Shown here: in pieces, positions 34,314 through 41,640 of the stretch
Numbering within the stretch: the first letter of the stretch is position 1
Layout: each line of letters opens with the position of its first letter
The notes under the pieces: generated by a model
The model's input: only the letters and a program-made list of their open reading frames with translations
Databases searched by the model: none
Told to the model about the DNA's origin: nothing
Made by a program: the position numbers and the translations under genes
NCBI GenBank assembly: GCA_020848545.1
Contig: JADLHZ010000044.1
Location: 248,001-312,000, forward strand
Length of the DNA stretch: 64,000 nucleotides
Direction: 5' to 3'
Source: Deltaproteobacteria bacterium
GTDB taxonomy: Bacteria; Myxococcota; JADLHZ01

Positions 34314-35291
34314 ATGCGTATCTTCAGCGGCATTCAACCGACCGGCCGCAAGCATCTGGGAAACTACTTGGGCGCGATCCGCCAGTACGTCAGCGGCCAA
34401 GATCGCGGCGAGGGCATCTACTGCGTCGTCGATCTGCATGCGATCACGATCGCGTACAAGCCCGAGGATCTGCGAAAGAGCGTCTACGACACGACGGCGA
34501 TGCTGCTCGCGGCCGGCCTCGATCCCGAGCGCTGCATCCTCTTTCGCCAAGGCGACGTGCGCGAGCACACCGAGCTCTGTTGGCACCTCGCGAGCGTGAC
34601 CGCGTTCGGCGAGCTCAGCCGCATGACGCAGTTCAAGGACAAGTCGGCGAAGCAGGACCTCGTGAAGGCCGGCCTGTTCCTGTACCCGGTGCTGCAAGCC
34701 GCAGACATCTTGCTCTACCAGACCGACGAGGTGCCGGTCGGCGAAGACCAACGCCAGCACATCGAGCTCACGCGCGACGTGGCGATGCGCTTCAACGAGA
34801 CCTTCGGCAAGACCTTCGTCGTCCCGAAGCACGTGATCCCGACGATCGCCGCGCGGGTGATGGACCTGAAAGATCCGACGACCAAGATGTCGACGAGCGC
34901 GCGCGTGCCGGACGGCGTCGTCCACGTGCTCGACGAAGAGGCGGCGACGCTCAAAAAGTTCAAGGGGGCGACGACGGACTCCGGGAGCGAAGTGAAGCGC
35001 GGCGACGACAAGCCCGGCGTGTCGAACTTGATCGAGATCTACGCTGCGGTTCGGGGCGTGGCGCCTGACGCCGTCGAGCAGGAGTTCGTGGGTAAGCGCT
35101 ACGGTGATTTCAAGCTGGCCGTGGGCGACGCGGTGAACCAGTACTTCAAGCCTGTGCGCGAGAAGTACGTGACCTTGCGCGCGGACGAAGCCGAGCTCGA
35201 GCGCGTGCTTGGTAAGGGCGCGGAGAAGGCGCGGGCGATCGCGGTGAAGACGATGCAGAAGGTGCGCGACGCGATGGGGTTGAAGGTGTGA
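34314..35291 (+). CDS. trpS: Tryptophanyl-tRNA synthetase
   Basis: The 325-residue class I synthetase charges tRNA(Trp). The first signature is TGRKHLGNYLG (HIGH-like) and the second is KMSTS, a known variant of KMSKS. The tryptophan-binding and dimer segments FLYPVLQAADILLY and PVGEDQRQHIEL are intact, and length matches the family. The short 67-bp region upstream is shared with the divergent coiled-coil gene. The stop overlaps the GTG of the collagen-like lipoprotein gene (TGTGA), so an essential housekeeping enzyme and a surface protein appear to be co-transcribed. Confidence 0.96.
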   Translation: MRIFSGIQPTGRKHLGNYLGAIRQYVSGQDRGEGIYCVVDLHAITIAYKPEDLRKSVYDTTAMLLAAGLDPERCILFRQGDVREHTELCWHLASVTAFGELSRMTQFKDKSAKQDLVKAGLFLYPVLQAADILLYQTDEVPVGEDQRQHIELTRDVAMRFNETFGKTFVVPKHVIPTIAARVMDLKDPTTKMSTSARVPDGVVHVLDEEAATLKKFKGATTDSGSEVKRGDDKPGVSNLIEIYAAVRGVAPDAVEQEFVGKRYGDFKLAVGDAVNQYFKPVREKYVTLRADEAELERVLGKGAEKARAIAVKTMQKVRDAMGLKV

Positions 35292-36775
35292 TTGCCCAAG
35301 CGCGAAGAGTTTTCCTCTCGAGCATCGCTGTTCTTCTGATCGCCTGCGCGCAACCGCCGCCGGCGGTGACGGGCCCCACCGGGCCAACCGGAGCGACCGG
35401 GACCGGCGTCACGGCGCTCGTGACGTCTCTGCCGGTCAACGATCCGAGCTGTCCCGCGGGCGGCACGGTGATCACGATCGGCGCGACGACGCGCGTCATC
35501 TGCGACGGCATCGCCGGGGCGATGGGCGCGACCGGAATCGCCGGTGGAACGGGTCCGAGCGGACCCGAGGGATCGCAAGGCGTCGCCGGGTCGAACGGTC
35601 CGACGGGCGTCAGCGGTCCGAGCGGCCCGAGCGGCGCGATGGGCCTCGTCGGAAATCCGGGCGGCACGGGCGCGACCGGTGCGACTGGGGCATCCGGCGC
35701 GACAGGCGCGACAGGATCGACGGGTTCGATCGGCACCACGGGCAATCCCGGGACCACGGGCCCGACGGGCGCCACCGGTGACCCTGGCACCACCGGCGCG
35801 ACCGGCAGCACCGGCGCGACAGGAAGCAATGGCGCCACCGGACCGCAAGGATCCCCCGGCGCGAGCCTGAATCCGAAGCGACTCGCGCTCCGCCGTTGGT
35901 ACGCGGCGAACCAACTCGGCTTCACAGTCCCCGTCGGCAACTCCCCGCAGGGCGTCGCGTTCGACGGTGATCACCTCTGGGTCGCCAACACCGGCGGCGC
36001 GTCGGTGACGAAGATCGTCGCGGCCACCGGCGCCAACGCCGGGACCTTTCCGGTCGGCCCCGCGCCGGTCGGCGTGCTCTTCGACGGCCTCCACATCTGG
36101 GTGTCGAACACCGCCGACGGCACGGTTTCGAAGCTCTTCGCGACCACCGGCGCGGCGGCGCCCGGCTCACCGTTTTCGACGCTCGGTAACAACCCGCAGA
36201 AACAGATGGCGTTCGACGGCTCGCACGTGTGGATCGCGAACTCGAACAGCAACACCGTCGCGAAGATCGACGCGAGGACGGGCGCGCACGCGTTCGGCTC
36301 GCCCTTCGCCGTCGGCGTCACGCCCGTCGGTGTCGAGTTCGACGGCACGTCCATCTGGGTCGCCAATCAAGGCGAAGGCACCGTCAGCAAGTTGAACCTC
36401 GATGGCTCGAGCGCGGCGGGCTCGCCGTTCTTGGTCGGCACTTCGCCGCAGGGCATCGCGTTCGACGGCGTGCATGTCTGGATCACGAACTTTGGCGACG
36501 GCACGGTCACGAAGCTCATCGCCGCGACGGGTGCGCCTGCGGCCGGCTCACCGTTCGCGAGCGGCGCCGGCCCGATGGGGATCGCCTTCGACGGTACGCA
36601 CGTTTGGATCGCCAACCGCTTGGCCAACAACGTCTCGAAGTTGACCGCGACGACGGGCGCGCACGTTCTCGGCTCGCCGTTCCTCGTCGGCGGCCTCGAT
36701 CCGTTCTGCGTTGCCTTCGACGGCGCCAACGTCTGGGTCACGAACAACGGCACGAGCACGGTGAGCAAGCTGTGA
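35288..36775 (+). CDS. Collagen-like lipoprotein with seven-bladed propeller
   Basis: The 495-residue protein begins with a lipoprotein signal (LSSIAVLLIAC), the Cys being the likely lipid anchor. Residues about 28-195 are a Gly-x-Thr/Gly-Pro-x collagen-like stalk, with one interruption containing a Cys pair (about residues 55-80). The rest is seven repeats of about 42 residues, each with the core AFDGxHVWxAN and ending TVSKL, which should close a seven-bladed beta-propeller of YVTN/NHL type. It is probably displayed on the surface as a stalk and head for binding. The GTG start overlaps the trpS stop. A hairpin that could terminate both this gene and its convergent neighbour follows at 36776. 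Confidence 0.88.
   Translation: MIAQARRVFLSSIAVLLIACAQPPPAVTGPTGPTGATGTGVTALVTSLPVNDPSCPAGGTVITIGATTRVICDGIAGAMGATGIAGGTGPSGPEGSQGVAGSNGPTGVSGPSGPSGAMGLVGNPGGTGATGATGASGATGATGSTGSIGTTGNPGTTGPTGATGDPGTTGATGSTGATGSNGATGPQGSPGASLNPKRLALRRWYAANQLGFTVPVGNSPQGVAFDGDHLWVANTGGASVTKIVAATGANAGTFPVGPAPVGVLFDGLHIWVSNTADGTVSKLFATTGAAAPGSPFSTLGNNPQKQMAFDGSHVWIANSNSNTVAKIDARTGAHAFGSPFAVGVTPVGVEFDGTSIWVANQGEGTVSKLNLDGSSAAGSPFLVGTSPQGIAFDGVHVWITNFGDGTVTKLIAATGAPAAGSPFASGAGPMGIAFDGTHVWIANRLANNVSKLTATTGAHVLGSPFLVGGLDPFCVAFDGANVWVTNNGTSTVSKL
35371..35870 (+). repeat. Collagen-like Gly-x-Thr coding repeat
   Basis: Degenerate 9-base units (GGN-x-ACN types such as GGCGCGACG and GGCGCGACC) code for the collagen-like stalk. 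The repeat is interrupted around 35405-35520. Such tracts are prone to in-frame expansion or contraction. Confidence 0.75.
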
Positions 36776-36793
36776 AGGCGACGCTCTTCGCCT
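36776..36793. terminator. Bidirectional hairpin between convergent genes
   Basis: AGGCGA and TCGCCT form a perfect 6-bp stem with a CGCTCT loop. It fills almost exactly the gap between the stops of the lipoprotein gene (plus) and the DUF4336-type gene (minus). No long T-run is present on either side. Confidence 0.45.
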
Positions 36794-36794
36794 G

Positions 36795-37502
36795 CTAGAG
36801 TCGCGCGGCGATCTCGCGCAGCTCCGTCGCCGGCCGCTCGAGCCAGGCCCCGTGCGCGAGCACGACGCGCTTCAAGGTGGCGTCGGCGGCGAGCGCTTCG
36901 AGCTGCGCACGAAACGCGCGCTTGTCGTTCATCAGCATCATGCGCATCACGCGCGGCACGCTCGCGACGCCGGTCGGCGCCATGAACAAGCCCGTGAACG
37001 AGAGCGGCGACGCCTTCGGCATGTTGCAGATCGCGTCGTTGACCACGATCGTCGTGTCGCCGTTCGGTGCTTGCACCGAGAGGTAGCCTTCGCCCTTCTT
37101 CATACCGGCGAAGGTCGCGAGCTTCACCCGCGGATCCGCCGGCAAGTCTTCGTACGTTCCTTCTGGCGCGACGACGGCGCCGACGTTCTTCTTGGCGCCT
37201 TCGGGGCAGAGCACCTTCATCTGCGGGTAGCGCAGCTTCCAGATCTTCGCGTCTTGGCGATGAAAGCCGCCGGGCACGATCAGAAACGCCGGCGTGCCCC
37301 ACGCTTCGAGCTTCTTCATCTCGGGCTCGTCGAGCGCGACGGCGTTGTGCACGACGAGGCGGCCGTCTTGCAGGCGCGCGATGCTCATCACGCGTTTCAC
37401 CTTCGGCTGTGGCATCGTGCCGCGCACCGTCCAAAAGTTGTCCTGATGCTCCACGATCGGCTCGTGCGGCAGCACGGTCCACTGCTCGAAGACTTTGGCC
37501 AT
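36795..37502 (-). CDS. DUF4336-type protein (metallo-beta-lactamase-like, lacking metal motif)
   Basis: The 235-residue protein starts at the ATG at 37502; the longer frame upstream is antisense to the next gene. The pattern fits DUF4336 proteins: NFWTVRGTMPQ near the start, ARLQDGRLVVHNAVALDEPE, then GGFHRQDAKIWKLRYPQMKVLCPEG. These share the metallo-beta-lactamase fold, but the HxHxDH zinc motif is absent here, so hydrolase activity is doubtful. The assignment is by eye. It is divergent from the YkgJ-type gene with only 51 bp between starts. Confidence 0.7.
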   Translation of the reverse strand: MAKVFEQWTVLPHEPIVEHQDNFWTVRGTMPQPKVKRVMSIARLQDGRLVVHNAVALDEPEMKKLEAWGTPAFLIVPGGFHRQDAKIWKLRYPQMKVLCPEGAKKNVGAVVAPEGTYEDLPADPRVKLATFAGMKKGEGYLSVQAPNGDTTIVVNDAICNMPKASPLSFTGLFMAPTGVASVPRVMRMMLMNDKRAFRAQLEALAADATLKRVVLAHGAWLERPATELREIAARL

Positions 37503-37553
37503 GACGCGGGCGACTAGCGTAGCGAGGCCCCTTTGTGCAAACGAGTCGCTCGA

Positions 37554-38144
37554 ATGAGTCGTCGTAGAAAATCGCTGCCGGAGCTCAACGGAGTGTCGAT
37601 CTCGAAGATCGAGCTGGAACAAGACGGCGATTTGCACGTCGAGTTCGACTTGCCGACGCCGAGGGCGCAGCAGTCGCCGCACCACCGGACCGACATCGTG
37701 GCCAAGCGCACCTTCGACGTCTACGAGGACAAAGAGCTGCAAGAGGCGGCGCGCACCTTGTTCCGCCTCTTGCGCGAGCGCATCGCCGTGCCGGATCCGC
37801 ACCGCGTTGAGATCGACTGCATGCGCTGCAAAGAGAGCCGCTGCTGTCGCGAGTACGACGTCTTCGTCGACGAGGACGATCGGCAAAGGCTCGCCGAGCA
37901 CCTCGGCATGAGCCCGGCCGCCGTGTTGAAGAAGCACCTCGTCGAACGCCCGGACTGGACCGGCGACTATCGCTATCGGCTGAAGAAGCTCCGCGACAAG
38001 GCCGGCGAGCGCTGCTCCTTCTTGAAGCGCGACCAAGGGTCCGGCCGCATGCGCTGCTCCGTCTACGCCGGGCGGCCGACGCTTTGCCGCACCTTCGACG
38101 AGCACGATTGCACGCTCTTCGACGACGACGGGCGCGCGTTCTGA
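37554..38144 (+). CDS. YkgJ-family cysteine-cluster protein
   Basis: The 196-residue protein has the Cys pattern of the YkgJ family (a presumed zinc or Fe-S binding domain). The residues lie in CMRCKESRCC (about residues 91-100), CSFL, CSVYAGRPTLCRTF and HDC. The motif YxGRPxxCRxF is typical of the family. Biological function is unknown in most members. The ATG at 37554 is preferred over TTG at 37533. It has a basic N-terminus and no signal peptide. It is divergent from the DUF4336-type gene, and the 191-bp gap downstream separates it from the envelope-machine cluster. Confidence 0.85.
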   Translation: MSRRRKSLPELNGVSISKIELEQDGDLHVEFDLPTPRAQQSPHHRTDIVAKRTFDVYEDKELQEAARTLFRLLRERIAVPDPHRVEIDCMRCKESRCCREYDVFVDEDDRQRLAEHLGMSPAAVLKKHLVERPDWTGDYRYRLKKLRDKAGERCSFLKRDQGSGRMRCSVYAGRPTLCRTFDEHDCTLFDDDGRAF

Positions 38145-38240
38145 GCCGGCCGAGATCGCCCTCTTCTGACTCACCGCATTCGCTCGCGGAGCGCCGATTT
38201 CATTGGCTTTTGCTGCGATCAAGCAAGCGATCATGATGTC

Positions 38241-38277
38241 AAAGTCGCACTGTGTAATTTCGTTTACATGACTTTGG
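38241..38277 (+). promoter_or_regulatory. Candidate regulated promoter of the Nfs/Glt-like cluster
   Basis: In the AT-richer 191-bp gap before the eight-gene cluster, the inverted repeat CAAAGTC (38241-38247)/GACTTTG (38271-38277) flanks TGTAAT (38254-38259), a 5-of-6 match to a -10 box. No good -35 box is seen at 16-18 bp, which would fit an activator-dependent promoter. Transcription would give a leader of about 70 bases. Confidence 0.3.
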
Positions 38278-38335
38278 CTCATGTGGTACCAGCTCCGACC
38301 TTGTAAGTTTTGCTTGCCACCGACCGGAGGCCTCA

Positions 38336-39166
38336 GTGCCAATTGTTGTCCGTTTGCATCCGAGCCGGCCGCCAACGCAGATGCGTTGGCGCAAAGCTCG
38401 GTCCCAGCTTGCAGCGGTAATTCTCGGTTTTTCGCTCCTGACTTCACTCCCAAAAGCGGCGCGCGCCAACGACACCGAGGTCGCGTCGGCGGAGTTTGCC
38501 GACGACAAAGACGACGCGCCGACGTTGATCAATCGCCACCGGCCGCTGAAGTTGAACGTCGAGATCTCGGCGCTGTTCATGCCGACGCTCATCGAGAAAT
38601 ATCTGAACCACATGGGCGGCGCCGTCGGCGTCGCGCTGCACTTGACCGACTGGATCGCGATCGAAGTGCTCGGCGGCTATTTGTTCATGCGCGAGACGAG
38701 CATCATCGGCGGCCAAGAGGGCGTGCGCTACAGCATCGCGGTCGATCGCGGTGAGGTGCGCAACCCGAACTTGCCTGATCTCGTGGGCATGAGCTGGCTC
38801 GTGCAGGCGGGCGTCACGCTGGCGCCGCTCTACGGCAAGATCAACTTCTTCTCGGAGTTCGATCTCACGGCGCAGCTCTACTTGGCCGGCGGCGTCGGCA
38901 TCATTGGCGCTGTCCGCCGCGATGTCGCGCGCGACGTGGACGTCACGCTCACGAACATCGTCCCGAACCCCGGTGGTCCGGTGAAGTTCAACGGCAACTT
39001 CGGCTTCGGCTTCCGTTTGTTCTTCAATAAGTGGTTCGCGATCCGCGGCGAGTTCCGCGACTTCGTCTTCTCGGACACCTTCGTGTTCCAGACCGGCGGC
39101 GCCGCCGAGACCGACATCATCCACAACTTCATGGGGCTCTTCGGCCTCAGCTTCATCGTGAACTGA
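38336..39166 (+). CDS. Nfs/Glt-like outer-membrane beta-barrel protein (GltA/GltB-type), first of cluster
   Basis: The 276-residue protein starts at a GTG with GGAGG eight bases upstream. The signal peptide has a long basic N-region and ends AARA (about 44). The mature part alternates hydrophobic and polar residues in strands (LKLNVEISALFMP, WIAIEVLGGYLFM, FGFGFRLFFNKWFAIRGEFR) and ends in the strand LFGLSFIVN. This is the small-barrel type that pairs as GltA/GltB or NfsA/NfsB in Myxococcus. Whether it is the A or B member cannot be settled by eye. It heads the operon, and the next barrel starts 7 bp downstream. It should lie in the outer membrane as the envelope end of the complex. Confidence 0.8.
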   Translation: MPIVVRLHPSRPPTQMRWRKARSQLAAVILGFSLLTSLPKAARANDTEVASAEFADDKDDAPTLINRHRPLKLNVEISALFMPTLIEKYLNHMGGAVGVALHLTDWIAIEVLGGYLFMRETSIIGGQEGVRYSIAVDRGEVRNPNLPDLVGMSWLVQAGVTLAPLYGKINFFSEFDLTAQLYLAGGVGIIGAVRRDVARDVDVTLTNIVPNPGGPVKFNGNFGFGFRLFFNKWFAIRGEFRDFVFSDTFVFQTGGAAETDIIHNFMGLFGLSFIVN

Positions 39167-39173
39167 GCGGAAC

Positions 39174-40049
39174 GTGAAATACACTCTCGCATCTGTCGCG
39201 CTTTCTTCGCTCATGTTCGCGCCGCTGTTCGCGACGGCCGTGCACGCCGACGACACGCCTGCCGCCGTCAAGCCCGCCGGCCCGACCAAAGACTCGAGCG
39301 GCGACTACGACCTCGCGCGCGTGCCGGCCAAGGACGAGTCGATCTACGTCACGCAAAAGCGCGCGTTCTCGAAGCGCGGGCACTTGGAGTTCACGCCGAT
39401 CTTCGGCGCCGTCATCAACACGCGCTTCGTCAGCACGCTCGGCCTCTACGGCGCGCTCGCGTACCACTTCAAAGAGAACTTCGCGCTCGAGGTGATGGGC
39501 GGCTACTCCGGCGTCCCGTTCACGCGCTACACCGAAGCGACGATCGAGATCCGCGAGAAGGAAAACCTCGAAGCGCCCGACGCCGATCGCAAGTGGATGG
39601 ACTGGTTCGTCGGCGCTGACGTGCAATGGTCGCCGTTCTACGGGAAATTGCGGCTGATCCCGGGGCTGCTCGCCACCTTCGACATCTACGTGCTCGCTGG
39701 CCTCGGCGTCGTCGGCACCCGCGCGCCGTGTCTCCCGAACGCGAGCTACTTGGCGAACGGCCAGGGCGAGGAGCCGAGCGGGCAGGGCGTGCAGGGCATC
39801 ACGGGCACCTGTCCGGCGGATCCGGCGGTCGCCGCGCTCCCAGCCGGTATCAAGTTCGCCGGTCAGTTCGGCGGCGGCGCCCGCGTGTTCTTCGCGCGCT
39901 GGTTCGGCATTCGCGTCGAGATCCGCGACATCATTTATTCCGAGAATGTCACCCGCGTGGAAGTCACGTCGGGCGGCCGCAACGAAGTCATCTCCACCGA
40001 CATTCGCAACAACGTGCTGTTGATCGTCGGCTTGTCCTTCTTGATCTGA
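39174..40049 (+). CDS. Nfs/Glt-like outer-membrane beta-barrel protein (GltA/GltB-type), second of cluster
   Basis: The 291-residue protein starts at a GTG and has a signal peptide ending AVHA (about 25). A hydrophilic stretch (about 26-65) precedes barrel strands that parallel those of the preceding protein: HLEFTPIFGAVINTRF, YHFKENFALEVMGGYSG, RWFGIRVEIRDIIYSE, and final NVLLIVGLSFLI. A Cys pair lies in a loop (about 183 and 207). It appears to be a divergent paralogue of its neighbour. In Myxococcus the two barrels work together with the TPR protein GltC/NfsC, whose homologue follows 10 bp downstream. Confidence 0.8.
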   Translation: MKYTLASVALSSLMFAPLFATAVHADDTPAAVKPAGPTKDSSGDYDLARVPAKDESIYVTQKRAFSKRGHLEFTPIFGAVINTRFVSTLGLYGALAYHFKENFALEVMGGYSGVPFTRYTEATIEIREKENLEAPDADRKWMDWFVGADVQWSPFYGKLRLIPGLLATFDIYVLAGLGVVGTRAPCLPNASYLANGQGEEPSGQGVQGITGTCPADPAVAALPAGIKFAGQFGGGARVFFARWFGIRVEIRDIIYSENVTRVEVTSGGRNEVISTDIRNNVLLIVGLSFLI

Positions 40050-40059
40050 GCTTGACCTG

Positions 40060-41598
40060 ATGAGGCGGAGCAACATGTTCAGTCTTGGCCAAGGCCGCTT
40101 TTCGATTCTCGTCCTGCTGCTCGCTGCGGTCCCGGGGACGGCCGGCGCGGCGGAGATGACCTCGGCGTTCGCTGCGTATCAGGGCCGCGACTACGCGCGC
40201 GCCGCGGCCGAGCTCTTCGAGGTCTCGCAGAAAGATCCGAGCCTGCCGAACCGGCAGCAAGCGGAGTTTCTGCTCGGCAAGAGCTTGCAGGAGCTCGGCT
40301 ACTACGTGCCGGCGCTCGCGTACTACCGCAGCGTCATCTACGCCGGAAAGACGCACCCCTCGCACAAAGAGGCGTGGACCCAGCTCATCGACCTGGCGCG
40401 CCTGTTGAAGGACGACTTCATCATCCCGGCGATCGTCAACGCCCGCTACGACGCCGACGCCGACACCTTGGGCTCGCTCGACGCCGACCGCATCCTCGCC
40501 ATCAATTATATGATCGGCGCGCTGTCCTACCGGCAGACGAAGTTCGATACAGCGTACGAGTTCTTGGGCTCGATCAAGGTGTCGAATCCTTATTACTATC
40601 TGCGCGCGCGCTACCTGATGGGCGTCGTCCGCATTCGCAAGCAGGACAATAAAGGAGCGACCGCGCTCTTCGATGAAGTGATCAACGCGGTCCACGAGGA
40701 CGACGAGGACGAAGAGCACCAGTCGCTGAAGAACCTGGCCACGCTCGGAAAAGCCCGCGCGAACTACGCCTTGGGCGACTTCAAAGCGTCGACCGAGGCC
40801 TACCGGTCCGTCCCGCGCTTCTCGGCCGAGTGGTACGACGCGCTCTTCGAGAACGCCTGGTCGTACTTCATGGCGGAAGACTACGGGCGTGCGCTCGGGG
40901 AGATCGAAAGCGTTCTATCTCCTTATTTCAACAAGCGTTTTCGCGCCGAGGCGTACGTCCTGGCGGCCACCATCTACTATTCGAACTGCCAGTTCGACCG
41001 CACCCGCGGCATGCTCGACGCCTTCAAGGAGCGCTACGAGAGCGCGCTCGAGAAGCTGAACGCGTACGTTGCAAGTGAGCGAAAGAACACGGATTTTTAT
41101 AAGGATCTGGTCAATACCGCCGACGCGATTCCGGTCGAGATCCTGCGCCAAGTACGTCGCAACGGCCGCTTCTTGAACTACCACCGCATCATCTCGGAGA
41201 TAAATCGCGAGCAAGAAATGCTCGGACGCGCCGATAATTGGCGAAGCACATCCTTGCGCGGGGAGCTCGAAGGGATTTTGAAGGACCAAAACGAAACCTT
41301 TGAGAGCTACACCGGCGGTTGGGTGAAGAGCCAGCTCAAGAACCAGGCGAGCGTGTTGAACCAATTCGTCAACAACGCGCGCTTGATCAAGTTCGAGACG
41401 GCCACCAGCGAGAAGGAAGTCTTGGAGGCAGGTGGCGAGATCGCAGGCATGAAGCGCAAGCGGCTCCCGCGCCCGGACATCCCGGACGACCAGCACCAAC
41501 ACTGGAACTTCAAGGGTGAGTACTGGGTCGATGAGGTTGGATATTACGTGCACTCGGTCCGCAAGGAGTGCGTAGAGGCGGGCGTCGCAGCGCAGTGA
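40060..41598 (+). CDS. gltC: Periplasmic TPR protein, GltC/NfsC-like
   Basis: The 512-residue protein has a signal peptide ending GTAGA (about 31), the ATG at 40060 or 40075 being the start. Repeated helical TPR pairs follow (FAAYQGRDYARAAAELFE, YRQTKFDTAYEFLGSIK, NYALGDFKASTEAYRS). The C-terminal third is helical and charged (KFETATSEKEVLEAGG). GltC and NfsC are TPR proteins that connect the inner complex to the outer-membrane barrels. Assignment rests on gene order and TPR content. Myxococcus GltC is, as I recall, somewhat longer. It lies in the operon between the barrels and the giant TPR gene. Confidence 0.8.
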   Translation: MRRSNMFSLGQGRFSILVLLLAAVPGTAGAAEMTSAFAAYQGRDYARAAAELFEVSQKDPSLPNRQQAEFLLGKSLQELGYYVPALAYYRSVIYAGKTHPSHKEAWTQLIDLARLLKDDFIIPAIVNARYDADADTLGSLDADRILAINYMIGALSYRQTKFDTAYEFLGSIKVSNPYYYLRARYLMGVVRIRKQDNKGATALFDEVINAVHEDDEDEEHQSLKNLATLGKARANYALGDFKASTEAYRSVPRFSAEWYDALFENAWSYFMAEDYGRALGEIESVLSPYFNKRFRAEAYVLAATIYYSNCQFDRTRGMLDAFKERYESALEKLNAYVASERKNTDFYKDLVNTADAIPVEILRQVRRNGRFLNYHRIISEINREQEMLGRADNWRSTSLRGELEGILKDQNETFESYTGGWVKSQLKNQASVLNQFVNNARLIKFETATSEKEVLEAGGEIAGMKRKRLPRPDIPDDQHQHWNFKGEYWVDEVGYYVHSVRKECVEAGVAAQ

Positions 41599-41640
41599 TG
41601 AGTTTGTGGGTTCGAGCTGACGGTAGCAGTAGGAGCGGCA

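Noticed and set aside
34881-34900. KMSTS instead of KMSKS in trpS as a sign of inactivity
   Set aside because: This variant occurs in functional tryptophanyl-tRNA synthetases; the rest of the enzyme is intact.
35146-35940. Minus-strand frame with regular Pro-Val-Ala-Pro repeats
   Set aside because: The repeats are the complement of the collagen-like codons, not an independent protein.
35930-36775. Regularly spaced DNA repeats of about 125 bp, considered as a repeat array
   Set aside because: They are in-frame propeller blades with divergent codons, not CRISPR or satellite DNA.
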